Source: Listeria ivanovii subsp. londoniensis (lineage in GTDB: Bacteria > Bacillota > Bacilli > Lactobacillales > Listeriaceae). Taken from it: a DNA stretch of 64,000 nucleotides. The stretch covers positions 2,895,001 through 2,959,000 of the forward strand of contig NZ_CP009576.1 in NCBI RefSeq assembly GCF_000763495.1, given 5' to 3'. Numbering within the stretch: position 1 is the stretch's first letter; every line of letters begins with the position of its first letter. The position numbers and the translations under genes were made by a program. The notes under the pieces were generated by a model. That model was not told where the DNA came from, ran no database searches, and worked only from the letters and a program-made list of their open reading frames with translations. This document shows positions 1 to 6,768 of the stretch, piece by piece.

Positions 1-60
1 TGCGACAGATCGTTGAGAACGCCCACCTTCTAATAGACGTATGATGGTTAATTTATCCAT
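1..60 (-). CDS. IS21-family transposase IstA, N-terminus only (runs off window)
   Basis: The first 20 codons read from an ATG at 58-60 on the minus strand and continue past the window edge. The peptide begins MDKLTIIRLLEGGRSQRSVA, the usual opening of IS21-type IstA proteins (an N-terminal helix-turn-helix). A GGAG lies about 10 bases upstream of the ATG. Reading to the left edge is open. The family assignment rests on these 20 residues and on the repeated end sequence next to it; the rest of the gene, and istB, cannot be seen. Confidence 0.6.
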   Translation of the reverse strand, partial: MDKLTIIRLLEGGRSQRSVA

Positions 61-170
61 AAATTTTATCACTCCAGGACCTCCAATAAGTAAACTGACT
101 CTTTACTTATTGTGAGTTAGTAGTGGTCCCTTTTTCAACCATCGCACCTATAAAAAGTGGCCCCTTTTTA
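61..170. mobile_element. Terminal region of the IS21-like element
   Basis: Upstream of the istA start lie two copies of a short motif in the same orientation, GTGGTCCCTTTTT (123-135) and GTGGCCCCTTTTT (157-169). IS21-family ends typically carry several copies of such terminal repeats. The outer boundary is probably near 170, where sequence of a different gene fragment begins. The other end of the element is outside the window, so no target duplication can be checked. Confidence 0.5.
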
Positions 171-181
171 AATTAGCATAA

Positions 182-409
182 ACAGAAAATACGCGCATAT
201 CCTCGATTTCTAACAAAAAAATAAGATCAGATAATAAAAGTGGCCATACTGGTGTGGCTTTTAAAGATAACAAATGGGTTGCTCGAATATGTGTTTCCGG
301 AAAAGAATATCATTTGGGGTCTTTTGATCAAAAAGAGGAAGCGATTGCTGCGAGAGAAAAAGGTGAAGAGTTATATTTTAAACCTTTAGTAGATAAATAT
401 AAGAAGTAA
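182..409 (+). pseudogene. C-terminal fragment of an AP2/HNH-type homing endonuclease
   Basis: An open frame without a start codon runs from just after a stop (TAA 179-181) to TAA at 407-409. The encoded 75 residues include NKSGHTGV, NKWVARI, GKEYHLGSF and EEAIAAREKGEELYF, the pattern of the AP2 DNA-binding domain at the end of phage-type HNH endonucleases. The N-terminal HNH domain is missing; the IS21-like end abuts the fragment, so the insertion probably removed it. I infer a prophage or mobile-intron relic with no function of its own. Confidence 0.6.
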
Positions 410-438
410 ATTATAAATCTGTTACATAAAGTTAGTAA

Positions 439-654
439 ATAGTAAATGCTTTGTTTGAATATCTGATTAAAACCTACACGAATGAAGGCGAAACAGTTCT
501 AGACAATTGTATGGGGAGTGGAACTACTGCAATAGCATGTTGCAACACAAATAGAAAATATATAGGATTTGAGACCGATAAGGAGTATTATGAAAGGAGT
601 CTGCGGAGAATTGAAAGACATAATAACAGTTACAATGATATTTACTCAATTTGA
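439..654 (+). pseudogene. C-terminal fragment of a DNA (N6-adenine/N4-cytosine) methyltransferase
   Basis: The frame is open from 439 after a stop and ends in TGA at 652-654. It holds LFEYLIKTYTNEGETVLDN followed by CMGSGTTAIA, the SAM-binding FxGxG-type motif I of methyltransferases in which motif I sits near the C-terminus, and KYIGFETDKEYYE, the usual tail. The catalytic DPPY/SPPY motif and the rest of the N-terminus are absent, so it cannot methylate DNA. A TTG start at 451 could be proposed but lacks a convincing ribosome binding site. Like the preceding fragment it looks phage- or restriction-system-derived. Confidence 0.65.
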
Positions 655-673
655 GTTCTTTTATACAGATATA

Positions 674-703
674 TTGTCAAATTAGCTTAAAATATGTTAT
701 TAT
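674..703 (+). promoter_or_regulatory. Promoter of antisense (antitoxin) RNA 1
   Basis: TTGTCA at 674-679 and TATTAT at 698-703 are separated by 18 bp, pointing into the RNA that opposes the first small toxin gene. Transcription would begin near 710, just ahead of the hairpin at 715-738. Confidence 0.5.
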
Positions 704-709
704 ATAAAT

Positions 710-838
710 GAAAAGAGAGCCATGCGTTAACATGACTCCCGTAACAGTAGCACCGTTTAAAAGACGGTAGCCATCGGTATTAAAATAGAAGTAACTATCT
801 AACCCTCGGCAAAAGTGGTTTAGATGGTTACTTTTTTG
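710..838 (+). ncRNA. Predicted antitoxin RNA 1 of a type I toxin-antitoxin locus
   Basis: Downstream of the promoter the transcript starts with a small imperfect hairpin (GAGCCATG / CATGACTC) and ends in a strong rho-independent terminator: two arms at about 789-804 and 817-833 followed by TTTTT. The 3' end overlaps the stop codon and terminator of the minus-strand toxin gene, so the RNAs can pair at their 3' ends, as in txpA/RatA-like systems. A second copy with the same layout lies at 1119-1240. The transcript itself is inferred. Confidence 0.5.
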
Positions 839-914
839 GTTTGTTGAAGTCTAGTATGAGCACGACTAATGTGGCAAAAGTCAACATTAAAGTCATTGCT
901 TCAAATACAGACAT
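828..914 (-). CDS. Hol_Tox-like type I toxin peptide 1 (28 aa)
   Basis: The peptide begins MSVFEAMTLMLTFATLVVLI and ends DFNKPKK: a short N-terminus, one hydrophobic membrane helix and a basic tail. This matches the 'putative holin-like toxin' family (Pfam Hol_Tox as I recall it), whose members have S-V-F/Y-E-A-L then FATLVVLI. The ATG at 912-914 follows AAGGAATAAAGC. Upstream in the same frame lies an 11-codon leader (ATG 951-953, stop 918-920) with a strong GGGGG ribosome binding site, which may couple translation. An antisense RNA converges on its 3' end. Expected to act on the membrane when unrepressed. Too short for ordinary gene callers. Confidence 0.7.
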   Translation of the reverse strand: MSVFEAMTLMLTFATLVVLILDFNKPKK

Positions 915-1013
915 GCTTTATTCCTTTCCAGGAGTAAAACCTTTGTAAACCATAGGCATCACCCCCTAAATGGGATTTAGCCACCATCTTTCCACAATTA
1001 CTACTGCTTTTCT

Positions 1014-1022
1014 ATTATAGCA
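1014..1022 (-). promoter_or_regulatory. Extended -10 promoter of toxin gene 1
   Basis: On the minus strand TGCTATAAT (extended -10) sits about 100 bases upstream of the toxin ATG, leaving a long 5' leader able to fold and to hold the 11-codon leader frame. No clear -35 is visible, which is usual for extended -10 promoters. Confidence 0.45.
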
Positions 1023-1118
1023 TTGATACAAATCAAATAAAATAGAATAATAACTTAACCATACGTTTACTATTAGTCAGGTATTTCTTTATGATTAATC
1101 ATGTGTTAATATGTTAAT

Positions 1119-1240
1119 AAAAAAAGAACCATGAATAAACATGGTTCGATAAGATAAACACTTATTAGGTGGTAGTTGGTTTTGTATGTTTAAAAGTAAT
1201 CACTGAACTCGCCAAAGTTTATGAGTGATTATTTTTTGTT
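1119..1240 (+). ncRNA. Predicted antitoxin RNA 2 of a second type I locus
   Basis: The layout copies that at 710-838. An extended -10 (TG-T-TAATAT ending at 1112) is followed by a perfect hairpin, GAACCATG / CATGGTTC (1126-1147). The RNA ends in a terminator with arms AATCACT and AGTGATT followed by TTTTTT (to about 1237). The 3' end overlaps the stop codon of the second toxin gene. The shared 5' hairpin shape with different sequence suggests diverged paralogues that may not cross-react. Confidence 0.5.
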
Positions 1241-1312
1241 ATTTTGATTGCTTAGTAACAACACCAATGTTGCAAAATTAACGGCAAAAGACAGTGCTTC
1301 GTAAGTAGTCAT
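1229..1312 (-). CDS. Hol_Tox-like type I toxin peptide 2 (27 aa)
   Basis: The peptide begins MTTYEALSFAVNFATLVLLL and ends SNQNNKK, a single hydrophobic helix with a basic tail, closely parallel to the 28-aa peptide 315 bases away (YEAL/FEAM, then FATLV). The ATG at 1310-1312 follows GGGGGACGCCT, a strong ribosome binding site at the same place where locus 1 has its leader start. An antisense RNA converges on its end. I infer a membrane-acting type I toxin held silent by the RNA. The two loci together may stabilise the surrounding element. Confidence 0.7.
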   Translation of the reverse strand: MTTYEALSFAVNFATLVLLLSNQNNKK

Positions 1313-1755
1313 AGGCGTCCCCCTTTCTTTAAAAATCTAGCTACCACCAAGTATCTTTATACATTTTTATATTAACAGAGAAAAATGCTTTCCTTTCTGC
1401 ACGATTCACACCGAACCTTTTATTTTATGTACATAAGAAGTATATGTGCCTTCCCCTCTGTGAGTTGTCAAGTTAATCCTTGTAATAGCAGGTGCGAGTG
1501 AATTTTTACAGATCGTGAACGTCTTTTCTTGTGTTGGATCTGGGAAAAATTTATAAATAATTTATTAGCGAAGTTCTTAAAAGTGAATTTGACTCAATGG
1601 CATTGAGTTAGATTGGGGAGAATAGCGAAAAATCTTGGCGCTCTGAGAGAGAAGGCGAATTTTTGTTTTCTCTTTTTTCTTCATGCGTTTTGAATATTAC
1701 TTAATATATCATATAATGATATTATGTAAGATTCGGTAACGAGGTGTTTTTTAGA
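1313..1755. other. Intergenic region with a 17-bp perfect palindrome and a promoter
   Basis: Between toxin 2 and the recombinase remnant no gene is visible. It holds the palindrome ACTCAATGGCATTGAGT at 1592-1608 and a TATAAT near 1713 with an adjacent imperfect palindrome (CATAATGATATTATG-like), reading toward the recombinase. The first 70 bases would be the leader of the toxin 2 mRNA. The palindrome could be an operator or a recombinase binding site; nothing here decides. Confidence 0.35.
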
Positions 1756-2360
1756 ATGGAAGAGATGCAACCAATTAAAGATTTGAAAAAAATTGCGCTC
1801 ATGAAAGATATTTTATCCAGGGGCGATTTTGGAGAACGAAATGTGTTGTTGTTTTCCATCGGTATTAATACCGCTTATCGAATTTCGGATTTATTGCATT
1901 TAAAGTTAAGCGATGTATTAGAAATTTATCGACAAAAAGTTCGGGTGAAAAGTCGGCTGAAGATGAAAGAGCAAAAGACGGAAAAAAATAACTCTGTGAT
2001 CTTAACGAAGAAGTTGCAGAAGGACATTTGGGAGTATGTGCTAAAAAAACATGCGCAGGCAATCCAGGAACAAGAGTTAAATCACATTTGTTCACTAGTC
2101 GGAAGAAAAATGGGGGAGAACGGCCATTAAGTCGGCAACAAGGCTGGTATATTATCTCCAAAGCTGGAAAAAAAGCAGGGTTACAACATTTAGGTACGCA
2201 CAGCATGCGAAAAACATTTGGCTATCATTTGTATAAAAATGGAGTAGGCTTGGAATTGATTCAACTGTTGTCAAATCATTCTTCACCAAAAATCACACTT
2301 AGATATATCGGTATCGAACAGGAAGATAAAGATCAGGCGGTAAGTAGTTTAGGGTTATAA
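1756..2360 (+). pseudogene. Tyrosine recombinase/integrase, frameshifted
   Basis: The first part (from ATG 1756, after GAGGTG) encodes an integrase core with GINTAYRISDLLHLKLSDV, the region with the first catalytic arginine (AYRISD). Near 2045-2090 the frame is lost by an indel, and the remainder is read in another frame: RPLSRQQGWYIISKAGKKAG, then HSMRKTFGYHLYKNG (the H-x-x-R box) and ITLRYIGI with the catalytic tyrosine. Joined together these give a near-complete ~200-aa integrase, so the break is probably recent. Its 3' end is duplicated at 14846-14937. Confidence 0.8.
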
Positions 2361-2411
2361 AACATCAAAAACCAGAACAAAAAGTTCCGGCGAGGATGAG
2401 TTCCTTCTATT
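2319..2411 (+). repeat. Direct repeat copy 1 (integrase 3' end plus IS3 scrap)
   Basis: This ~93-base stretch recurs at 14846-14937 in the same orientation with only three differences (one base missing, two substitutions). It spans the last codons of the integrase, its stop, a small hairpin (GGAAC-AAAAA-GTTCC) and the start of IS3 orfA-derived sequence. The two copies bracket a 12.5-kb block. Confidence 0.85.
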
Positions 2412-2579
2412 TCCAGGAAAGGCTCTATTTTCGTGTTTTTCATACTCCGATACCCATCTATAGAGCGTGTTTTCATGTACTTCTCATTGCTTGGAGAAAA
2501 AACGAACTGGATGTTTTTTCTTTACTATAAGGTTGACTGCTTGGAATTTAAATTCTTTAGAGTAGTTCTTTCTTTTCAT
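2370..2579 (-). pseudogene. IS3-family transposase orfA remnant, frameshifted
   Basis: On the minus strand from ATG 2577-2579 the frame reads MKRKNYSKEFKFQAVNLI, the start of IS3-type OrfA, then is interrupted. In a second frame VHENTLYRWVSEYEK and FPGNRRNSSSPEL follow, the continuation of the same protein. No orfB is attached. It is a decayed insertion sequence scrap with no intact inverted repeats visible. Confidence 0.75.
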
Positions 2580-2681
2580 GATAGACTCCTTTTCTCAAAT
2601 TCGCTTATTTTTATTGTCTACTCTAGTATAACCATTCCAACCTTTTTTTATTTTCACTATTAATTACTGTCCAGAATGTGC

Positions 2682-2706
2682 TATAATGTTACTAACCAAC
2701 GGTCAA
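2682..2706 (+). promoter_or_regulatory. Promoter and TetR-type operator 1
   Basis: An extended -10 (TG-C-TATAAT, -10 at 2682-2687) is followed at 2693-2706 by TAACCAACGGTCAA. Nearly the same box, TAACCGGTGGTCAA, occurs at 3348-3361 before the next gene. The shared frame TAACC-N4-GGTCAA is a partly palindromic operator, probably bound by the TetR-family protein encoded just downstream. Confidence 0.55.
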
Positions 2707-2724
2707 TAAAAGGAGTTAAAAATA

Positions 2725-3297
2725 ATGTCCCCTCGTAAAATAGCTTCTCAAGAGCTGACGAAAGAAATAATTTTACAAAGTGCACGATCCCAATTTGTTG
2801 AAAAAGGCTTTCAACAAGTTTCCATGCGTAGTATAGCAAAGCTACTTCACTGTAGTCATGGTGCGATTTATTATTACTTTAAAAATAAAGCAGAACTGTT
2901 TTATGCCATTGTAGAAGATGATTTTTCTGAACTGAACAATCGGTTAGAAGAAACAATTCAGGGATCTGAAGATGATTCAGCAAAACTTTATAATGTACTT
3001 ATTCGTTTTATTGAATTTGGATTAAACCACCAGAGTCAGTATGAAATCATGTTTCTGTTAAGAAATACCGAGGTAGACAGTCTATCTCAAGTAGCGGCCT
3101 ACCAAAGTTATCAAAAATTTGCTCAAACGGTCCAATCTCTGTCAAAGAAAAGGTTGGAAAACGTAGATGTGTGGTCCGCATTTTTAGCGTTACATGGCTT
3201 TGTTTCACATTATTTCGGCTATGTTGATGATTTTGAAGAGGCGAAGTCTGCAGCTGAATTACACGTGAATTTTATAATAAAAGGTTTAAATGGATAG
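2725..3297 (+). CDS. TetR/AcrR-family transcriptional regulator
   Basis: This 190-aa protein has the N-terminal TetR helix-turn-helix at about residues 12-55 (IILQSARSQFVEKGF, then VSMRSIAKLLHCSHGAIYYY followed by FKNKAELF). The C-terminal ligand domain is of the usual variable kind. The ATG follows AAAGGAGTTAAAAATA. It probably represses itself and the downstream NAD-dependent epimerase-like gene, because the same operator-like box lies before both. The inducer cannot be deduced; neither gene is part of the Listeria core order I recognise. Confidence 0.8.
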   Translation: MSPRKIASQELTKEIILQSARSQFVEKGFQQVSMRSIAKLLHCSHGAIYYYFKNKAELFYAIVEDDFSELNNRLEETIQGSEDDSAKLYNVLIRFIEFGLNHQSQYEIMFLLRNTEVDSLSQVAAYQSYQKFAQTVQSLSKKRLENVDVWSAFLALHGFVSHYFGYVDDFEEAKSAAELHVNFIIKGLNG

Positions 3298-3306
3298 GGG
3301 CATTTT

Positions 3307-3337
3307 AAATGCAAGACTAGAACTTGCATTTATTTTT
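3307..3337 (+). terminator. Rho-independent terminator after the TetR gene
   Basis: The arms AATGCAAG and CTTGCATT, seven bases apart, are followed by a T-rich run. This separates the regulator from the next gene, which then has its own operator at 3348-3361. Confidence 0.7.
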
Positions 3338-3347
3338 TAATATTTTT

Positions 3348-3361
3348 TAACCGGTGGTCAA
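3348..3361 (+). promoter_or_regulatory. TetR-type operator 2
   Basis: TAACCGGTGGTCAA matches the box before the TetR gene at 10 of 14 positions, with both outer half-sites identical. It lies 23 bases before the epimerase start codon, so a bound repressor would block transcription or its initiation. Confidence 0.5.
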
Positions 3362-3384
3362 AAATGAAAGGAAGTGTCTTATAA

Positions 3385-4320
3385 ATGAAATCTGCATTAG
3401 TTTTGGGTGCATCAGGTGGAATAGGTTATGCACTAGTTCTTGAGTTAGTTAATCGGGGCGTAGAAGTGGTTGCCTTCTCAAGAAGAAAAGAAAGATTGAA
3501 TGATCTTTATCAGCATGAATCAATGGTAACTATATTCGCGGGAGATGCATTAGTGGAAAAGGATGTTATCGAGGCAGCTAATGGCGTAGATGTAATCTTT
3601 CATGCGGTGAGTTTTCCTTACCAGGAATGGAAGGAAAAACATCCTTTATGTATAGAGATAATAGTTCGAGCTGCCGAGATACACCAAACAAAAATTGCCT
3701 TGGCCGATAATATTTATGCCTACGGTAGACAACCCAAAATAGAAGTAAAAGAAAATGCGAGCAAGGAGCCCTTTACAAAAAAAGGGAAAATACGACTTGC
3801 TATGGAAAATAGGTTGAAAAGAAGCGATATCCCTTGTTTGATTGTCCATATGCCTGATTTATACGGACCGAATGCAGAAAACACAATGATTCATGAAACA
3901 TTAAAAAACGTAGTACTAAATAAAACTGCAAGCTTTGTTGGTGACATCAAAGTGGCTCGAGAATTTATTTTCACAATGGACGGTGCAAAGGCAATGGTGG
4001 AATTAGCTTTACGAGATGATACGTACAATCAAAATTGGAATATTCCTTCTGCGCACCCAATTACGGGAGAAGAAATTATTGAGATTTTACGTAAAGAAAC
4101 AGGGTATAAAAAGTCAATTAGAACTGTCTCCAAAACAATGATTCGGTTTGCTGGACTATTCCAACCATTCATGAGGGAGATGGTTGAGATGATGTATTTG
4201 ACAGAGGAGCCCGTAATCTTAAGTGGTGAAAAATACGAAGAAGAAATAGGAACTATACCAAAGACTCCATATAAAGAAGGGATTAAAGAAACATTAAATT
4301 GGATGAATGAGAGGGTATAG
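3385..4320 (+). CDS. NAD(P)-dependent epimerase/dehydratase-like protein (SDR superfamily)
   Basis: This 311-aa protein opens with a Rossmann NAD(P)-binding motif, VLGASGGIG, at about residues 6-14, and has the extended-SDR features DNIYAYG (about 110) and HMPDLYGP (about 155). The atypical active-site region (Y-x-x-x-K not clear) fits the NmrA/YwnB-like or epimerase branch. The ATG follows AAAGGAAGTGTCTTATAA. It is probably co-regulated by the TetR-family neighbour. The substrate is unknown; regulated oxidoreductases next to TetR genes often respond to electrophiles or xenobiotics, but that is only an inference. Confidence 0.7.
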   Translation: MKSALVLGASGGIGYALVLELVNRGVEVVAFSRRKERLNDLYQHESMVTIFAGDALVEKDVIEAANGVDVIFHAVSFPYQEWKEKHPLCIEIIVRAAEIHQTKIALADNIYAYGRQPKIEVKENASKEPFTKKGKIRLAMENRLKRSDIPCLIVHMPDLYGPNAENTMIHETLKNVVLNKTASFVGDIKVAREFIFTMDGAKAMVELALRDDTYNQNWNIPSAHPITGEEIIEILRKETGYKKSIRTVSKTMIRFAGLFQPFMREMVEMMYLTEEPVILSGEKYEEEIGTIPKTPYKEGIKETLNWMNERV

Positions 4321-4745
4321 GGGTTACCTCTTATTTAATATGCAAGATCGTAATTTGGTGAAGTTAAAAGGTTATAATTTTTTCTAGTACTAACAATTAT
4401 GCACAATTGTTATAAAATATTGAACCACTCTCATTAATCATTTTCGATTTGCAAAGAGCACTAGATTAAGAAATGCAATAGGAACATAATATACTACTAT
4501 CACAAACGTTAAGTATCTACTATTGATAATTAATTGAAAAATGAGGCTGGACGTATAGGACTTTAAAATGGGACACATTAGCAATTCAGTCGAACAATTC
4601 TCTCTTGCTATTCCAGTGGTTGTTGAAGTTCACAAATGAAGAGGGATTAAGGAGAATAATTACGAATTTAACTACATGTTACTTGTTATAATGTATACAA
4701 TCATCAAATAGCCTTACACTAATTACTTTTGGAGGAAACACAATT
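4321..4745. other. Intergenic region upstream of the LPXTG gene
   Basis: No coding sequence is seen. An extended -10 (TGTTATAAT, -10 at 4686-4691) and a GGAGGA ribosome binding site at about 4731-4736 serve the surface protein gene. A palindromic ACAATTGT lies near 4402. The rest is AT-rich with no recognisable element. Confidence 0.4.
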
Positions 4746-6542
4746 ATGAAGAAGAGTAAACGAAGAAGTAAGTTGAAGCAGATAGGATTGCTATTTCTAA
4801 GTGCCATTTTATTAGTAAATGTTATATTTCAAACTAGTGCTTTAAAAGCAGATGCTGCCACTAGTTACGGATCTGATTTTCTGAAAACGCTTGAACTACA
4901 GGATGAAGATGGAAACGCATCTACAGATTTTGATAAATATGACAATGTAAAAATTCATTATACATGGGAAATTCCAAATTCAGCAGATGTTAAAGCTGGA
5001 GATACGATGGACTTTACACTACCAGCAGAAATAATACTACAAGCTAATTCAAACTTTGAATTAAAAGATAGTAAAGGAAATGTGGTAGGTAATGCTACTG
5101 CATCAAGTAGGACTGGAAAAGTAACCGTTACATTCACTGATTACGTAGAAAATAATTCTGATATTAATGGATCACTCGATTTTTGGAGTGGTTGGAATAA
5201 GGAAATTATAAATGAATCTGAAAATTATCCAGTTGAATTCCCATTAAATGGAGAAACAACAACTATTACTGTAGATATTTCAGGAACTCCAATTGCACCA
5301 ACAGAAACAGCTTACAAATATGGATGGGTAGATCAAGATAATCCAGAAATCATTCATTGGGTAGTTAGAGTAAACTATGCTGAGATAAGTATTGAAAATG
5401 CAGTATACGAAGACACTATTGGGGCTAATCAAACTTTAGATTTTAGTTCTTTACAAGCTTTTCATGGTACCTATTCTGGGGACTCATTTACAAAAGGAGC
5501 TCAAGTTCCAGCAGCAGCCTTTAGTCAAACAAATGGTGGGTTTAAAGTAACTTTAGGAAATATTACAGATACGGTGAGGATTACTTACGATACTATTGCT
5601 ACAGATGGAGGAGCGTCAGATAAGTATACGAATGCTGGTTCATTAACTGGTGATAATTATGTTACTCGTGAAATCCAGAATGAAACCCCTTATTCCGGTG
5701 GAAATGGTAGTGGAGATGGTACAACGGGATCTGTAGAATTAACAAAAATAGATGATACCACGCAAAAGAAACCTCTTGAAGGTGCAGAATTTAAACTAGT
5801 TAATTCAGCAGGAACAACTGTTCAAGAAGGTTTAACAACAGCAGCCGACGGGACATTATCTATTACACAATTGAAGTTTGATACTTATCAGCTTATAGAA
5901 ACAAAAGCACCGGCAGGTTATGTTTTAGATAATACACCAGTTGAATTCACTATTGATTCAACACATCAAGCTATTTCTGTCACAAAAGAAAATACAACTA
6001 TCAAAGGTTCTGTATCACTAACAAAAACAGATAGCGCAACAGCGGCAGTACTTGCAGGAGCAGAATTTGAGTTGCAAGATAGTACAGGTAAAACACTTCA
6101 AACAGGTTTAACAACGAATGAGCAAGGTATATTAACAGTAACAGATTTAGAACTAGGTGATTATCAACTAGTAGAAACAAAAGCACCGGCAGGTTATGAG
6201 CTAGATAGTACACCAGTCGTATTTACTATCGGACAAAATAGTACCAATGTATCTGTTACCAAAGAAAATACAAAGATTCCTGCAATACCAGATAAACCAT
6301 TAACACCAGATACACCCGAAATGCCCATAATACCAAAAAAACCAGTAATTCCAGTAATACCAATCACACCGGCAGCTGTGTTACCACAAGCTCCAATTTC
6401 GAGGACAGTGATAAAGGAAACAACTAGTATGGTTAAGTTGCCAAAAACTGGAGACACGCCATTACAGTCTGATTTAGGATTATTATTAGTAGCACTTTCA
6501 ACAGGTAGTTTAATTCTATTAAGAAAAAATAGACAGGGTTAA
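4746..6542 (+). CDS. LPXTG cell-wall-anchored adhesin-like protein with two Cna-B/SpaA-type repeats
   Basis: The protein is 598 aa. A basic N-terminus and hydrophobic core (about residues 10-38) form a signal peptide ending near ALKADAA. Residues about 40-310 resemble MSCRAMM-type bacterial adhesion domains (YDNVKIHYTWEIPN, GDTMDFTLP). Two homologous repeats follow (about 325-410 and 420-500), each with LEGAEFKL/LAGAEFEL and ETKAPAGY, the SpaA/Cna-B prealbumin-like fold. A proline-rich stalk (about 510-555) leads to LPKTG (about 565), a hydrophobic segment and a KNRQG tail for sortase A anchoring. It is accessory and sits between a TetR/epimerase pair and a cadmium transposon; its ligand is unknown. 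Confidence 0.85.
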   Translation: MKKSKRRSKLKQIGLLFLSAILLVNVIFQTSALKADAATSYGSDFLKTLELQDEDGNASTDFDKYDNVKIHYTWEIPNSADVKAGDTMDFTLPAEIILQANSNFELKDSKGNVVGNATASSRTGKVTVTFTDYVENNSDINGSLDFWSGWNKEIINESENYPVEFPLNGETTTITVDISGTPIAPTETAYKYGWVDQDNPEIIHWVVRVNYAEISIENAVYEDTIGANQTLDFSSLQAFHGTYSGDSFTKGAQVPAAAFSQTNGGFKVTLGNITDTVRITYDTIATDGGASDKYTNAGSLTGDNYVTREIQNETPYSGGNGSGDGTTGSVELTKIDDTTQKKPLEGAEFKLVNSAGTTVQEGLTTAADGTLSITQLKFDTYQLIETKAPAGYVLDNTPVEFTIDSTHQAISVTKENTTIKGSVSLTKTDSATAAVLAGAEFELQDSTGKTLQTGLTTNEQGILTVTDLELGDYQLVETKAPAGYELDSTPVVFTIGQNSTNVSVTKENTKIPAIPDKPLTPDTPEMPIIPKKPVIPVIPITPAAVLPQAPISRTVIKETTSMVKLPKTGDTPLQSDLGLLLVALSTGSLILLRKNRQG

Positions 6543-6579
6543 AAAATAGTATAATGATTTAAAATAGAAGCAATATTAA

Positions 6580-6620
6580 ACTGGAGTCTAAGTGAAAAAT
6601 CATTTAGACTTCAGTTTTTT
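6580..6620 (+). terminator. Rho-independent terminator of the LPXTG gene
   Basis: The arms ACTGGAGTCTAA and TTTAGACTTCAGT, 10 bases apart, are followed by TTTTTT. Confidence 0.8.
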
Positions 6621-6692
6621 ATTCAGGAAACCACTAAAATATAGACAAGGTCGAAAAATCAATTTAGTTCTGTCATTACCATAAGTTAAATA

Positions 6693-6731
6693 GGGGTCCC
6701 AAGCGCCTACGGGAAATTTGTATCGATAAGG
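6693..6731 (+). repeat. Left terminal inverted repeat of the Tn3-family element
   Basis: The 39 bp begin GGGGTCCCAAGCGCC and end GTATCGATAAGG. It pairs with 13103-13141 with three mismatches (positions 9, 16 and 22). Confidence 0.9.
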
Positions 6732-6768
6732 ATTACAAATTCCCGTAATATCAACGTTTGACGACTCT

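Noticed and set aside
1592-1608. 17-bp palindrome as an attachment site of the integrase
   Set aside because: No second copy of the sequence was found in the window, so there is no evidence for attL/attR.
2433-2663. 76-aa plus-strand reading frame rich in Phe and Leu
   Set aside because: The opposite strand reads clearly as IS3 OrfA (MKRKNYSKEFKFQAVNLI), so this is a shadow.
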